NCBI RefSeq assembly: GCF_039929605.1 | Contig: NZ_JBDSQX010000166.1 | Coordinates: 15,693-79,692, forward strand | Direction of reading: 5' to 3' | Origin: Pelomonas sp039929605 | GTDB lineage: Bacteria; Pseudomonadota; Gammaproteobacteria; Burkholderiales; Burkholderiaceae_C | DNA: 64,000 nt | In this document: in pieces, positions 35,812 through 43,388 of the stretch | How positions within the stretch are numbered: position 1 is the first letter of the stretch | Layout of the letters: every line of letters starts with the position of its first letter | Notes under the pieces: generated by a model | Database searches by the model: none | The model's input: only the letters and a program-made list of their open reading frames with translations | Told to the model about the DNA's origin: nothing | Translations under genes and position numbers: made by a program

Positions 35812-36506
35812 GTTCTTTTCTCCAAAGTGTCAGGGTTGATCGAAGGGGTTGTATGCACCTGCTGCGAGCCGTCGTGTTCGGTGGGTCGCTTTGCAAAGTG
35901 GAGATAGATGACGGCGCTCAACAGGGCGGAGAAGAAGCACCAGACCGAGATGAACCACGTCGCATAAAAGTAGTAAGCGGCGCCGAACGACAGCAGTGCC
36001 AGAGCACCGAAGACCTTCACGCCTCGAAGCGTGGACACCAGTGGACTCGCGGTGGTGGAGATCAGGTAAAGCGTCATCACCGCTGCGGCGAAGAAGTGAG
36101 GCGAGTCGTACTCGATGTGCTGGCCTGTCGGTCGCGATACCACCGGGAAGGCTACGAGCACGTAAAGCAGGTAGATGCCTACGGCTGACCCCACCAGAAC
36201 AAGCGCCGTCAGTGTGCGCCGGCGCGCACCGGGCGGCTCGATCATCAGCACGGCCACGGGCAAGTAGACCGGCCACAGCACATGTGAGAAGAATGAATAC
36301 GCGTGCGTCATCACCGTGTTCAGCAGAGGCGCCTCGGCGCTGAAGGTCAGCCAGATCACGCCCTCGATCAGCTGCTGCAACGCAAACAGCAACGGGATGG
36401 CGGCGAACGGCCATTCGCACGGGCGTTGCGCTGCCTTCAGCGTGAGCGCCCCGATCCCGAGCAGCACCACACCCGCAGAGAAACTGGCAGTGGCCGAGAA
36501 GCACAT
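35808..36506 (-). CDS. DUF6629-type membrane protein
   Basis: A 232-residue integral membrane protein started at 36506, where the family N-terminus MCFSATASFSAGVVLLGIGA begins. At least six hydrophobic segments follow, including FAAIPLLFALQQLIEGVIWL, FSHVLWPVYLPVAVLMI, ALVLVGSAVGIYLLYVLVAF and YFYATWFISVWCFFSALLSAV. The MCFSATASF start is highly characteristic of this uncharacterised family. The start overlaps the preceding stop by one base (TGATG), and its stop overlaps lemA, so it belongs to the long operon. Function unknown. Confidence 0.8.
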   Translation of the reverse strand: MCFSATASFSAGVVLLGIGALTLKAAQRPCEWPFAAIPLLFALQQLIEGVIWLTFSAEAPLLNTVMTHAYSFFSHVLWPVYLPVAVLMIEPPGARRRTLTALVLVGSAVGIYLLYVLVAFPVVSRPTGQHIEYDSPHFFAAAVMTLYLISTTASPLVSTLRGVKVFGALALLSFGAAYYFYATWFISVWCFFSALLSAVIYLHFAKRPTEHDGSQQVHTTPSINPDTLEKRT

Positions 36507-36766
36507 CAGTTGAATTGCCTGGCGGCACCCATGACCATCTGTCTTGTGCACCAGCGCGCGTGGACGGCGCTGAGCCAGAAGCCGAGCCAGGACCCCAGTG
36601 CGTTGAGCGGCAGGCTGTAGTCGACGAAGACGCGCACCAGCGACGAAGCGCCGTTGCGCGTCAGCTCAAGCCCATGCGATAACTTGTCTCTAACCTGGGC
36701 CCAACCCACTGCAATGACATCCGCTTCGCTGGTCTCGTTGCTGCGCTTGTGCTTCTTCTTGCTCAT
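36506..36766 (-). CDS. hypothetical small protein
   Basis: An 86-residue protein with a basic N-terminus (MSKKKHKRS), a central amphipathic part and a weakly hydrophobic C-terminal segment (LPLNALGSWLGFWLSAVHA). No family was recognised. Evidence for coding is the gene packing: its ATG is inside the stop of the small CxxC gene (ATGA), and its own stop shares a base with the DUF6629 start. It may be a membrane-peripheral partner of these proteins. Confidence 0.55.
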   Translation of the reverse strand: MSKKKHKRSNETSEADVIAVGWAQVRDKLSHGLELTRNGASSLVRVFVDYSLPLNALGSWLGFWLSAVHARWCTRQMVMGAARQFN

Positions 36767-36879
36767 GCGCGGGCCTGCTCGGTGCAGTCGACGCACGCCA
36801 TGCCGTTGACATCGAAGCTGATGGTTGCATCGTGGGTCCCTTGGACAAAGGGGTTCAAGTCTTCAGGCCTGTGCTGCAT
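36763..36879 (-). CDS. small CxxC protein (38 aa)
   Basis: A 38-residue frame that reads MQHRPEDLNPFVQGTHDATI and then SFDVNGMACVDCTEQARA. The MACVDC motif is a vicinal-cysteine metal or redox site resembling a minimal HMA-type loop. It begins inside the 3' end of the methyltransferase gene, with GGCGGA before the ATG, and ends with an ATGA overlap to the next gene. The layout continues the coupled operon without a gap, which is the main support for its reality. It is too short to appear in usual gene calls. Confidence 0.5.
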   Translation of the reverse strand: MQHRPEDLNPFVQGTHDATISFDVNGMACVDCTEQARA

Positions 36880-37516
36880 TTGGTTTCCGCCAAGCAGGAA
36901 AAAAGCGAGGCGTGCGTGCAGCGTAGGCATCGAAGTCGGCGCTGAACTGCCTACGCATTTCCCGTTCTTCCGTTACTGCAAGGCGTCCGTACATGACGAG
37001 CAGGATCGGGAACATCAGCAGCGTGAGCAGCGTCGGCCACTGCAGCAGGAAGCCCATCAGGATGAGGACGAAGGCGACGTACTGCGGGTGGCGGATGCGC
37101 GCATAGGGGCCGGAGGTGGCCAGCGCGTTGCGGCGCTGCGCGTGATAGAGGACATTCCACGCGCTGGACAGCAAGTAGAAGCCGAAGCCCAGGAACACGT
37201 AGCTCGCGATGTGTAGCGCGCCAAAGTGTGGGTCACCCTTTTCGCCGAGCAGTGTCGACCACAAGTGACCACTGTTGTGCGACAGCAAGTCGAGATTCGG
37301 GTACTTCGTCTGCAGCCAGCCCGACATCAAATAGATGCTGAGCGGAAAGCCATACATCTCGACGAAGAGCGCAACGATGAAAGCGGCGAAGGCCCCGAAT
37401 GTGCGCCAGTCGCGTGCCGTGTTTGGCTTGAAGAAGCTGAACGCGAACATCAGGAAGATGCCCGAATTGAAGACGACCAGCGCCCATAGCCCGTAAGCAG
37501 GTGCATCGTGGTTCAT
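36863..37516 (-). CDS. isoprenylcysteine carboxyl methyltransferase-family membrane protein
   Basis: A 217-residue membrane protein started at 37516 (GGGAG upstream; ATGA overlap with the preceding gene). Several hydrophobic segments precede the ICMT/PEMT signature: NALATSGPYARIRHPQYVAF, an intervening helix LILMGFLLQWPTLLTLL and EEREMRRQFSADFDAYAART. The R-H-P-x-Y and E-E...Y-x-x-Y...R pattern is typical of these S-adenosylmethionine-dependent methyltransferases. In bacteria the substrates are mostly unknown; a membrane lipid or small thiol is possible. Confidence 0.87.
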   Translation of the reverse strand: MNHDAPAYGLWALVVFNSGIFLMFAFSFFKPNTARDWRTFGAFAAFIVALFVEMYGFPLSIYLMSGWLQTKYPNLDLLSHNSGHLWSTLLGEKGDPHFGALHIASYVFLGFGFYLLSSAWNVLYHAQRRNALATSGPYARIRHPQYVAFVLILMGFLLQWPTLLTLLMFPILLVMYGRLAVTEEREMRRQFSADFDAYAARTPRFFPAWRKPNAAQA

Positions 37517-37809
37517 GGTCGGTCTCCCGTCGGGGGTGTCGGGGTCGATGCAGATGGGTTGGGGCGAGGCTCGCCACCGTGGTGATGTGCGTGGCCACCG
37601 CCGCCACCCCCGTGGCCGTGGTGCATAAAGACGTGAATCAGCGGACACGACAGCAGCAGCAGAAGTGGCAACGCGCCGAGGAAGTGGGCGCGGTGTTCGC
37701 TCAGCAGAAAGTACGTTGCGATCCCACCCATGACGAGCAAGCCGATGGCATAGCGAGATCGCCAGAAAGGTGCTGGGTTAGAGTCATGATGAAGAAGGTC
37801 GTGATTCAT
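37513..37809 (-). CDS. DUF2933 family membrane protein
   Basis: A 98-residue protein started at 37809 behind CTGGAG. Two hydrophobic segments (YAIGLLVMGGIATYFLLSEH and FLGALPLLLLLSCPLIHVFM) are followed by MHHGHGGGGGGHAHHHGGE, a His/Gly-rich tail. This is the classical DUF2933 layout with the CPLIHVFMHHGHGG junction. It is the first gene of the nine-gene coupled operon ending at 33319. Likely metal-binding; its role is unknown. Confidence 0.85.
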   Translation of the reverse strand: MNHDLLHHDSNPAPFWRSRYAIGLLVMGGIATYFLLSEHRAHFLGALPLLLLLSCPLIHVFMHHGHGGGGGGHAHHHGGEPRPNPSASTPTPPTGDRP

Positions 37810-37999
37810 TCGGTGCTCCAGAAGGCGGGTGTGTGGGTCAATCCGCAAGTCGAATACGCAGCCAAGCGACCACCGTCCATGCAAACAGCGCTCACATCAA
37901 GGTGCAGAAGGCTCAAAGAACCCAGCGATGACGGCCTGGGCGATGGCGGTGCTGACGGGGCGTGCGTCGGCGCGCCCGCCACTTGCCGTCATCAGACGG

Positions 38000-38452
38000 C
38001 TACAAGGTCAGGCGCGAGTAGCGCAGTCTGAAAGGCAGTCCCGCGACGGCGACTTGACGCTCATCGAACCGGCTGGGTGCCGAGGCGAAAGGGGTCGCGG
38101 CATTCCATGCAAATACAACGAAGGCTGCGAGGCCTAGATCGGTCAGGTCCACGCCCGCCTGAAGCTTGATCGGCACGTTCGAGCCATCCTCGCAGGCCTT
38201 TAGGCATGACTCCTTCGTGGCATCCGCTTCGTCGTCATGGTCCTGGGCGACGGCACCGGCCAGAGCTTCCATCGAATCAATGGCATGAGCGTGATGAGCA
38301 GTGAACACGTGGCACTGAGCGCCATGGACATGCTTGTTTGCCGTCTCTAGCAGGCAAGCATTCGCCATTCCGAAAGTCAGCGCAAATGCCCATACCAGCA
38401 GCGCCAAGAAGGCGGTGATACGTCTGGTGCGGAAGTTCGAGAAGGGCGTCAT
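38000..38452 (-). CDS. hypothetical secreted protein, His/Cys containing
   Basis: A 150-residue protein with an N-terminal signal or membrane helix (ITAFLALLVWAFALTFGMAN). A His-rich region (NKHVHGAQCHVFTAHHAHA) and a Cys pair in KESCLKACEDGSN follow. A second weak hydrophobic segment (LGLAAFVVFAWNAA) lies near the C-terminus. The composition suggests periplasmic metal binding, in keeping with the copper cluster just to the right. No named family was recognised. Confidence 0.6.
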   Translation of the reverse strand: MTPFSNFRTRRITAFLALLVWAFALTFGMANACLLETANKHVHGAQCHVFTAHHAHAIDSMEALAGAVAQDHDDEADATKESCLKACEDGSNVPIKLQAGVDLTDLGLAAFVVFAWNAATPFASAPSRFDERQVAVAGLPFRLRYSRLTL

Positions 38453-38801
38453 GTTCGTACGGCTTGCGTGTAAACCATGCTACGCGCGGGCGACGCGCAC
38501 CCATTGATCCACATCAACCGCAGGCCGAACCGTTCAACGACGCGGGCGGGCCAATGCGCGATTGCTGTACGACGGGGATGAGTGGAGGCTGAACCCGGCA
38601 GCATGCGTTTTCCAGGGCGCTCGCGTCTGCGCGTCGGCGAACAGAGGTTGCATTGCCCCGCCGTAATCTCATTGCCGCGATTGCCGCGATTGCCGCGAGG
38701 CAACTGAAGACGGGGCGCGGCACCCGGCATCCGACGTTGACATTTCCACGGCCCCGTGGATCGCTAAACCCCTCTTGCCGTGGCCAGGTACCGCATGGCC
38801 A
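38453..38801. other. intergenic stretch with a 9-bp tandem repeat
   Basis: A 349-base gap between two secreted-protein genes. Short frames exist but none is credible. The only structure noted is a three-copy tandem repeat (given separately). It must include the promoter of the gene ending at 38000 and the end of the next operon. No hairpin with a T-run was found. Confidence 0.35.
38671..38697. repeat. 9-bp tandem repeat, three perfect copies
   Basis: ATTGCCGCG is repeated three times without mismatch. Such a short repeat can vary by slipped-strand replication. It lies in non-coding DNA upstream of the secreted protein gene at 38000-38452, so copy number could alter promoter spacing. No known function. 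Confidence 0.8.
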
Positions 38802-39185
38802 TCACTTCTGCACCGAGAAGCTCAGCCTGACTTCGGAGCTGCCCTTGTTGGCCCACATCCAGCAGTAGTGCTGGTCGGCTGGCACATCCAGATGCGCCTC
38901 GGCAGAGGTCGCGCTCTGGAGCTTCGCCGGAAACTCGACCTTCTTGTCCTCGTGATAGTGAATGTTGAACTGCATCGGCTGATCCGACTTGAAGGACCAA
39001 GGCAGCACCTGCCCTTTGCTGAGCTTGCTGCAGATCTCGACGAACTTGCCCGGCGCCACGGGCGCGCTGTGCTCGAAGCGTCCCTGCTCGTTGAAGCGAA
39101 TCTCGATAAGTTGAGCCCGCGCCTGTGCGCACACAGCCAGTGCCGCGATACCAGCCAGGATTCGTGGAGTGAACGAAATCTTCAT
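38802..39185 (-). CDS. hypothetical periplasmic protein
   Basis: A 127-residue secreted protein: signal peptide of about 25 residues (ILAGIAALAVCAQARAQ), then a beta-rich domain with FVEICSKLSKGQVLPWSF, FNIHYHEDKKVEFPAKL and the C-terminal YCWMWANKGSSEVRLSFSV. Two Cys, several His and a W-M-W cluster suggest a small cupredoxin-like or emp24-like fold. It follows the CopA ATPase gene on the same strand (34 bases), so it is probably copper induced. Function not established. Confidence 0.7.
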   Translation of the reverse strand: MKISFTPRILAGIAALAVCAQARAQLIEIRFNEQGRFEHSAPVAPGKFVEICSKLSKGQVLPWSFKSDQPMQFNIHYHEDKKVEFPAKLQSATSAEAHLDVPADQHYCWMWANKGSSEVRLSFSVQK

Positions 39186-39219
39186 TAGGTCTCCTTTGTT
39201 GTTGAAATCCCGTCACCTC

Positions 39220-41793
39220 TCAGCTGCGACGCAGGCGAAGGGCGTTGGCGATCACCGAAGCTGAACTCAGGCTCATCGCGAGCGCAGCGATCATCGGCGA
39301 CAGCAACCAGCCGGTCATCGGATATAGCAACCCGGCCGCAACGGGAATCCCCAGCGCGTTGTAGAGGAAAGCGAACCACAGGTTCTGCTTCATATTGCCG
39401 ACCGTCGCGTCCGATAGATCGCGTGCCACCGAAATGCCGCGAAGATCGCCCTTAACCAGCGTCACCTGAGCACTGTTCATCGCAACGTCCGTTCCAGTTC
39501 CCATGGCGATGCCGACATCGGCCTTGGCAAGTGCCGGCGCGTCATTGATGCCATCACCCGCCATGGCAACCACGCGGCCCTCGCCCTGCAGCTTGGTGAC
39601 CAGTGCCAGTTTGTCGGCCGGTTTGACCTCGCCGTGTATCTCGTCGATGCCCAGGCGAGAGCCCACCGCCTTTGCCGTCGTGAGGCCATCGCCCGTCGCC
39701 ATGATGATGCGCACCCCAGCTGCCTTCAACGCTTCCAGCGCCTCTGGCGTGCTGGCTTTCACGGGGTCAGATACCGCAAGCAAACCCAGCAGTTGTTGGT
39801 CGGCTGCCAGATACATCACGCTGGCGCCTTCGAGCCGCAAAGACTCGGCCTGCGCACGCAGCGGTTCGACCTCGACGCCGACCTCGCTCATCAGCGCGGT
39901 GTTGCCCAGCGCCAGGCGGCGACCGGCAACCAGACCACGAACTCCGATGCCCGAGCCGGATTCGAACTCCTGCGCCTTGTCGAGTTCTAGCCCCTTGTCG
40001 CGCGCCGCACGAACGATCGCGTCAGCCAGCGGGTGTTCGCTGCCCTGATCCAGACTTGCCGCCAAGCGGAGCACGTCTTCAGCGGCCTCGCCCGCCGCAG
40101 GAATCACGCGATCGAAGACCGGGCGTCCTTCGGTCAGCGTCCCGGTCTTGTCGATGATCAGCGTGTCCACCCGCCGAAGATTCTCGATCGCCGCAGCGTC
40201 GCGGAAGAGCACGCCCTTGGCAGCCCCGCGCCCCGTGGCCACCATGATGGACATTGGCGTGGCCAAGCCCAACGCACAGGGGCAGGCAATGATCAGCACC
40301 GCGACGGCGTTGATCAGACCGTACACCCAGCTCGGCTCGGGACCGAACAGTCCCCAAACCAGCAATGTGAGGAGTGCAATGCAGAGCACGGCTGCCACGA
40401 AGTAGCCAGCAACGCGGTCGGCCATGCGCTGCATCGGTGCCCGAGATCGCTGCGCCTCGGCAACCATCTGCACGATCTGCGACAGCATCGTCAACGAGCC
40501 CACCCGCTCCGAGCGCATCACCAGTGCGCCGCTCACGTTCAGCGTCGCGCCGATCAACCGGTCGCCAGCCGTCTTGACGATCGGCATCGGCTCGCCGGTC
40601 AACATGGATTCGTCAACGGAACTGCTGCCTTCGACGACGACGCCATCAGTGGGCACCTTCTCACCCGGCCTCACGCGCAGCAGGTCGCCAACATGAACCT
40701 CGTTCAGCGGGATATCGCTTTCCTGCCCTCGCACATCAATGCGCCGGGCAGTCTTGGGCGCTAGGCCGAGCAAGGCCTTGATCGCGCCCGAGGTCTGTGA
40801 CCTGGCGCGCAGTTCGAGAAGTTGCCCGAGCAAGGTCAAGGAAATGATGACTGCCGCAGCTTCGAAATACACCGCAACCCGTCCCATCGCCTGGAACGAT
40901 TGCGGGAACATCTCCGGCAGCACGGTGGCCACGACGCTGTAGACGAAGGCAGCGCCTGTCCCCAGGCTGATCAGCGTCCACATATTCAGACTGCGATGCA
41001 CGACGGACTGCCAGCCGCGCTCAAAGAATGGCCATCCCGCCCACAACACGATGGGCAGCGTAAGAACCAGTTCGATCCAGCTCTGCGTTGCCATCTCGAA
41101 CCACTGCAGGCGGTGGCCGAGCATGGCGAGCGTGGTGACGATCAAAGTCAGCGGGAGCGTTCCCCAGAAGCGCCGCTGGAAATCACGCAGTTCGAGGTTC
41201 TCGTCCTCGTCCAGGGACGGCAGCAGCGGCTCCAGGGTCATGCCGCACTTGGGGCAGTTTCCCGGGCGCTGCTGTCGAATCTCCGGGTGCATCGGGCAGG
41301 TGTAGACGGTGCCGGCTGCCTGGCTCAAGTTGCTCTCTGCGGCGGGCATCTCTGGCGCTTCAGGCTGCGCCTGTTCGGTCGGCGAGGTGGCGTGATGCGA
41401 GTGATCCGATTGGGCGTTGCCCTGCGTCGCGAGTTGCAACGTCATGCCGCATTTGGGGCAGTTTCCCGGGCGTTCCTGTTGGATCTCCGGGTGCATCGGG
41501 CAGGTGTAGACGGTGTCGGCTGCGAGGCTCAGGTTGCTCTCTGCGCCTCGCATCTCTGGCGCACCTGGATGCATCGGTCCGGACGGCGAGGTGGCGTGAT
41601 GCGAGTGACCTGTTTGAGCGTTGTCATCCGTCGCTAGCTGCAACGTCATGCCGCACTTGGGACAGTTGCCTGGGTGATCCTGGCGAACCTCAGGATGCAT
41701 CGGACACGAATAGACGGCCGCTGAAAAACGAGCGTCCTGATTGGCCGGGAGCGGCTCGATATCAGCGACGGGGTGGTGAGGCTTGTCGTTCAT
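39220..41793 (-). CDS. copA: copper/silver-exporting P1B ATPase with three N-terminal HMBD repeats
   Basis: An 857-residue pump that exports Cu(I) or Ag(I) across the inner membrane. ATG at 41793 follows AAGGGA. Three copies of the YTCPMHPE...PGNCPKCGMTL heavy-metal-binding domain lie at residues about 28, 96 and 164, each followed by a His-rich linker. The core has TGEP, the ion motif IACPCALGLATP, DKTGTLTEG, the SEHPLAD motif and GDGINDAPALA. The SilP/CopA-like layout with HMBD instead of HMA domains is established for periplasmic or silver-linked pumps. A MerR-type operator lies upstream. Three repeats is more than the usual one or two. Confidence 0.95.
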   Translation of the reverse strand: MNDKPHHPVADIEPLPANQDARFSAAVYSCPMHPEVRQDHPGNCPKCGMTLQLATDDNAQTGHSHHATSPSGPMHPGAPEMRGAESNLSLAADTVYTCPMHPEIQQERPGNCPKCGMTLQLATQGNAQSDHSHHATSPTEQAQPEAPEMPAAESNLSQAAGTVYTCPMHPEIRQQRPGNCPKCGMTLEPLLPSLDEDENLELRDFQRRFWGTLPLTLIVTTLAMLGHRLQWFEMATQSWIELVLTLPIVLWAGWPFFERGWQSVVHRSLNMWTLISLGTGAAFVYSVVATVLPEMFPQSFQAMGRVAVYFEAAAVIISLTLLGQLLELRARSQTSGAIKALLGLAPKTARRIDVRGQESDIPLNEVHVGDLLRVRPGEKVPTDGVVVEGSSSVDESMLTGEPMPIVKTAGDRLIGATLNVSGALVMRSERVGSLTMLSQIVQMVAEAQRSRAPMQRMADRVAGYFVAAVLCIALLTLLVWGLFGPEPSWVYGLINAVAVLIIACPCALGLATPMSIMVATGRGAAKGVLFRDAAAIENLRRVDTLIIDKTGTLTEGRPVFDRVIPAAGEAAEDVLRLAASLDQGSEHPLADAIVRAARDKGLELDKAQEFESGSGIGVRGLVAGRRLALGNTALMSEVGVEVEPLRAQAESLRLEGASVMYLAADQQLLGLLAVSDPVKASTPEALEALKAAGVRIIMATGDGLTTAKAVGSRLGIDEIHGEVKPADKLALVTKLQGEGRVVAMAGDGINDAPALAKADVGIAMGTGTDVAMNSAQVTLVKGDLRGISVARDLSDATVGNMKQNLWFAFLYNALGIPVAAGLLYPMTGWLLSPMIAALAMSLSSASVIANALRLRRS
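41305..41712 (-). repeat. 204-bp tandem duplication inside copA (HMBD units 1 and 2)
   Basis: Residues 28-95 and 96-163 of the pump are two 68-residue units with closely similar sequence, including the linker (HSHHATSP, APEM, AESNLS). A third unit begins at 41304 but keeps only the metal-binding part. The conserved linkers point to a duplication of 204 bases within the gene, not independent domain gain. Confidence 0.85.
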
Positions 41794-41858
41794 GTCTTTC
41801 CCTTGGACAGTTGATTTACATGACGGCGAGCGCGCCGTTGGCGCCGCGCCATACCGAC

Positions 41859-41890
41859 TGTCCACCTTGCCAGCGGGGCAAGGTCAATGC
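41859..41890 (-). promoter_or_regulatory. MerR/CueR-type operator-promoter of copA
   Basis: The perfect inverted repeat ACCTTGCC-AGCGG-GGCAAGGT occupies 41864-41884. Read toward copA, a TTGACC -35-like element overlaps one arm and GACAGT serves as -10 after 19 bases. The long 19-base spacer with the dyad inside it is the hallmark of promoters activated by MerR-family metal sensors such as CueR. The only MerR-type regulator in the window is at 49983. Confidence 0.7.
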
Positions 41891-41983
41891 CCAACTTCCC
41901 ACATGGGCACCTCACAAGTGAACCGCCAAAGCCGCCTTGATGTGGATCAAGGCGGCTCGGGCCGGGTCGCTAGACCCTGCGGC

Positions 41984-42337
41984 TTACTTGCCGGCCGCCT
42001 GGATTTCGGTGACGACCATGGCGCCGTTGGCCTTCTCGACCTTGAAGCGGATCTTGTCACCCGTTTTCACCTGCTCCAGCATGGCGGGGTCCTTCACCTG
42101 GAACACCATCGTCATGCCCGGCATATCAAGGCTCTTGATATCGCCGTGCTTGATGGTGAGCTTCTTGTTGTCCTTGTCGACCTTTTTGATCTCGCCGTCG
42201 GTCATGTCGGCCGCCGCGGAGGAAGCCGTGGGCGTCTTGCTTTGATCCATCGTCTGCGCCCGCGCAGGCAGCGCAGCGACTACGGCGAGCGTCACGCCGA
42301 CGGCGGCGGCAAAGGTGAGTTTCTTGGATGCATTCAT
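41984..42337 (-). CDS. CusF-like periplasmic copper-binding protein
   Basis: A 117-residue protein: signal peptide (about 1-28, VAALPARAQ) and a CusF-fold small beta barrel with KKVDKDNKKLTIKHGDIKSL, DMPGMTMVFQVKD and GDKIRFKVEKANGAMVV. The ligand His and the M-x-M pair match CusF. The tryptophan that caps Cu(I) in E. coli CusF is replaced by Met here (DMPGMTM). CusF passes Cu/Ag to an RND pump, but no cusA or cusB gene is visible, so it may supply the oxidase or TolC-like protein. It follows the DUF411 gene by 11 bases. Confidence 0.88.
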   Translation of the reverse strand: MNASKKLTFAAAVGVTLAVVAALPARAQTMDQSKTPTASSAAADMTDGEIKKVDKDNKKLTIKHGDIKSLDMPGMTMVFQVKDPAMLEQVKTGDKIRFKVEKANGAMVVTEIQAAGK

Positions 42338-42348
42338 GTCAATCTCCT

Positions 42349-42828
42349 TCAGGGGTAACTTTGATAAACACGGGTGCCGCCGTCTTTGGTCATCAGCAGC
42401 ACTTGATAAGCGTCCTTGCGTCCGCCGTATTCAGGACCGTCCATGCCGGGCGAACCGACAGGCATGGAAGGGACAGTCAAGCCCAGTGCGTCGGGCTTTT
42501 CCTTGAGCAGTCGCTGGATCTCGCGCACCGGCACGTGGCCTTCGACGACATAGCCAGCAACCTCGGCCGTGTGGCAGGACGACAGGCCAGCCGGTACGCC
42601 AAGTCGGCGACGCGCGGCGACGTTCCCGGTGTCTCGCACAAGCACATCCAGGCCTTTCGAGCGCAGGTGCTCGACCCAGACTTTGCAGCAGCCACAGCTC
42701 GGATCTTTCCAGACCGTCATCACGGGCGGCTGCGAACTGGCTTGTGCCCAGACGAATCGGGGGAGCAGGGCCAAGGCCACGCCGAACAGCAGCACCTGGC
42801 GCCGGTGTTCAGTGTTTGTGGTCTGCAT
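42349..42828 (-). CDS. DUF411 metal-binding protein
   Basis: A 159-residue exported protein with signal sequence (VLLFGVALALLPRFVWAQ). The DUF411 core MTVWKDPSCGCCKVWVEHLRSKG carries the Cys triad (C-x-C-C). GLSSCHTAEVAGYVVEGHVP then adds a fourth Cys and a His, and MPVGSPGMDGP sits at the end. DUF411 proteins accompany copper resistance determinants and are presumed to bind metal in the periplasm. The start overlaps the cupredoxin stop, in the same operon. I start at 42828, where the signal peptide region begins properly. Confidence 0.88.
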   Translation of the reverse strand: MQTTNTEHRRQVLLFGVALALLPRFVWAQASSQPPVMTVWKDPSCGCCKVWVEHLRSKGLDVLVRDTGNVAARRRLGVPAGLSSCHTAEVAGYVVEGHVPVREIQRLLKEKPDALGLTVPSMPVGSPGMDGPEYGGRKDAYQVLLMTKDGGTRVYQSYP

Positions 42829-43333
42829 GGCCGTTCGGCTTGGCATTAACCGCCTTGCCCGCGACATTGACGGAGCCCTTCATGCCGGCGTCGTAATGAC
42901 CTGGCTGCAGGCAGGCGAAGTCAATCTTGCCGGCCTTGGTGAACTGCCACACGATCTCACCAGTCTTGCCCGGAGCGACCGTGACCATGTTGGGGTCGGC
43001 ATGCTCCATCTCTGGATTCTTCTTCATCACCTCATAGTGCTCCTTGAGCTCCTTCTCGGTCCCTAGCACCATCTCGTGCTTAAGCTGGCCGGAGTTCTTC
43101 ACCACGAAGCGCACCGTCTCACCCCGTTTGACTTGGACGCTCGAGGGCGTGAAGCGCATGGCATCGGTCATGTCGATCTGGACCGTGCGCGTAGTCTTCC
43201 CGGCCACGCCAGGCTTGCCGATGATGTCGCCGTCATGCCCATGGCCACCGGCATGGTCGCCGCCGGCGTAGGCCGCGCCAGAACTGATGCTAAGCACCAT
43301 GACGGCGATGCTGGAGAGAGATTTCAGTTTCAT
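42809..43333 (-). CDS. cupredoxin family copper-binding protein
   Basis: A 174-residue periplasmic blue-copper-like protein. ATG at 43333 follows a strong AAGGAGGT site. A signal peptide (about 1-23) is followed by a His/Gly-rich HAGGHGHDGD, then the cupredoxin fold: FTPSSVQVKRGETVRFVVKN, the first His in LKHEMVLG, and the C-terminal ligand loop FACLQPGHYDAGMKG with Cys, His and Met. All four type-1 copper ligands appear present. It probably carries copper or shields the periplasm next to the oxidase. Confidence 0.92.
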   Translation of the reverse strand: MKLKSLSSIAVMVLSISSGAAYAGGDHAGGHGHDGDIIGKPGVAGKTTRTVQIDMTDAMRFTPSSVQVKRGETVRFVVKNSGQLKHEMVLGTEKELKEHYEVMKKNPEMEHADPNMVTVAPGKTGEIVWQFTKAGKIDFACLQPGHYDAGMKGSVNVAGKAVNAKPNGHADHKH

Positions 43334-43388
43334 AAGGACCTCCTTCAAGGCGCCTGTCATTGGCGCAGTTGCTTCAACTCAAATGCAG

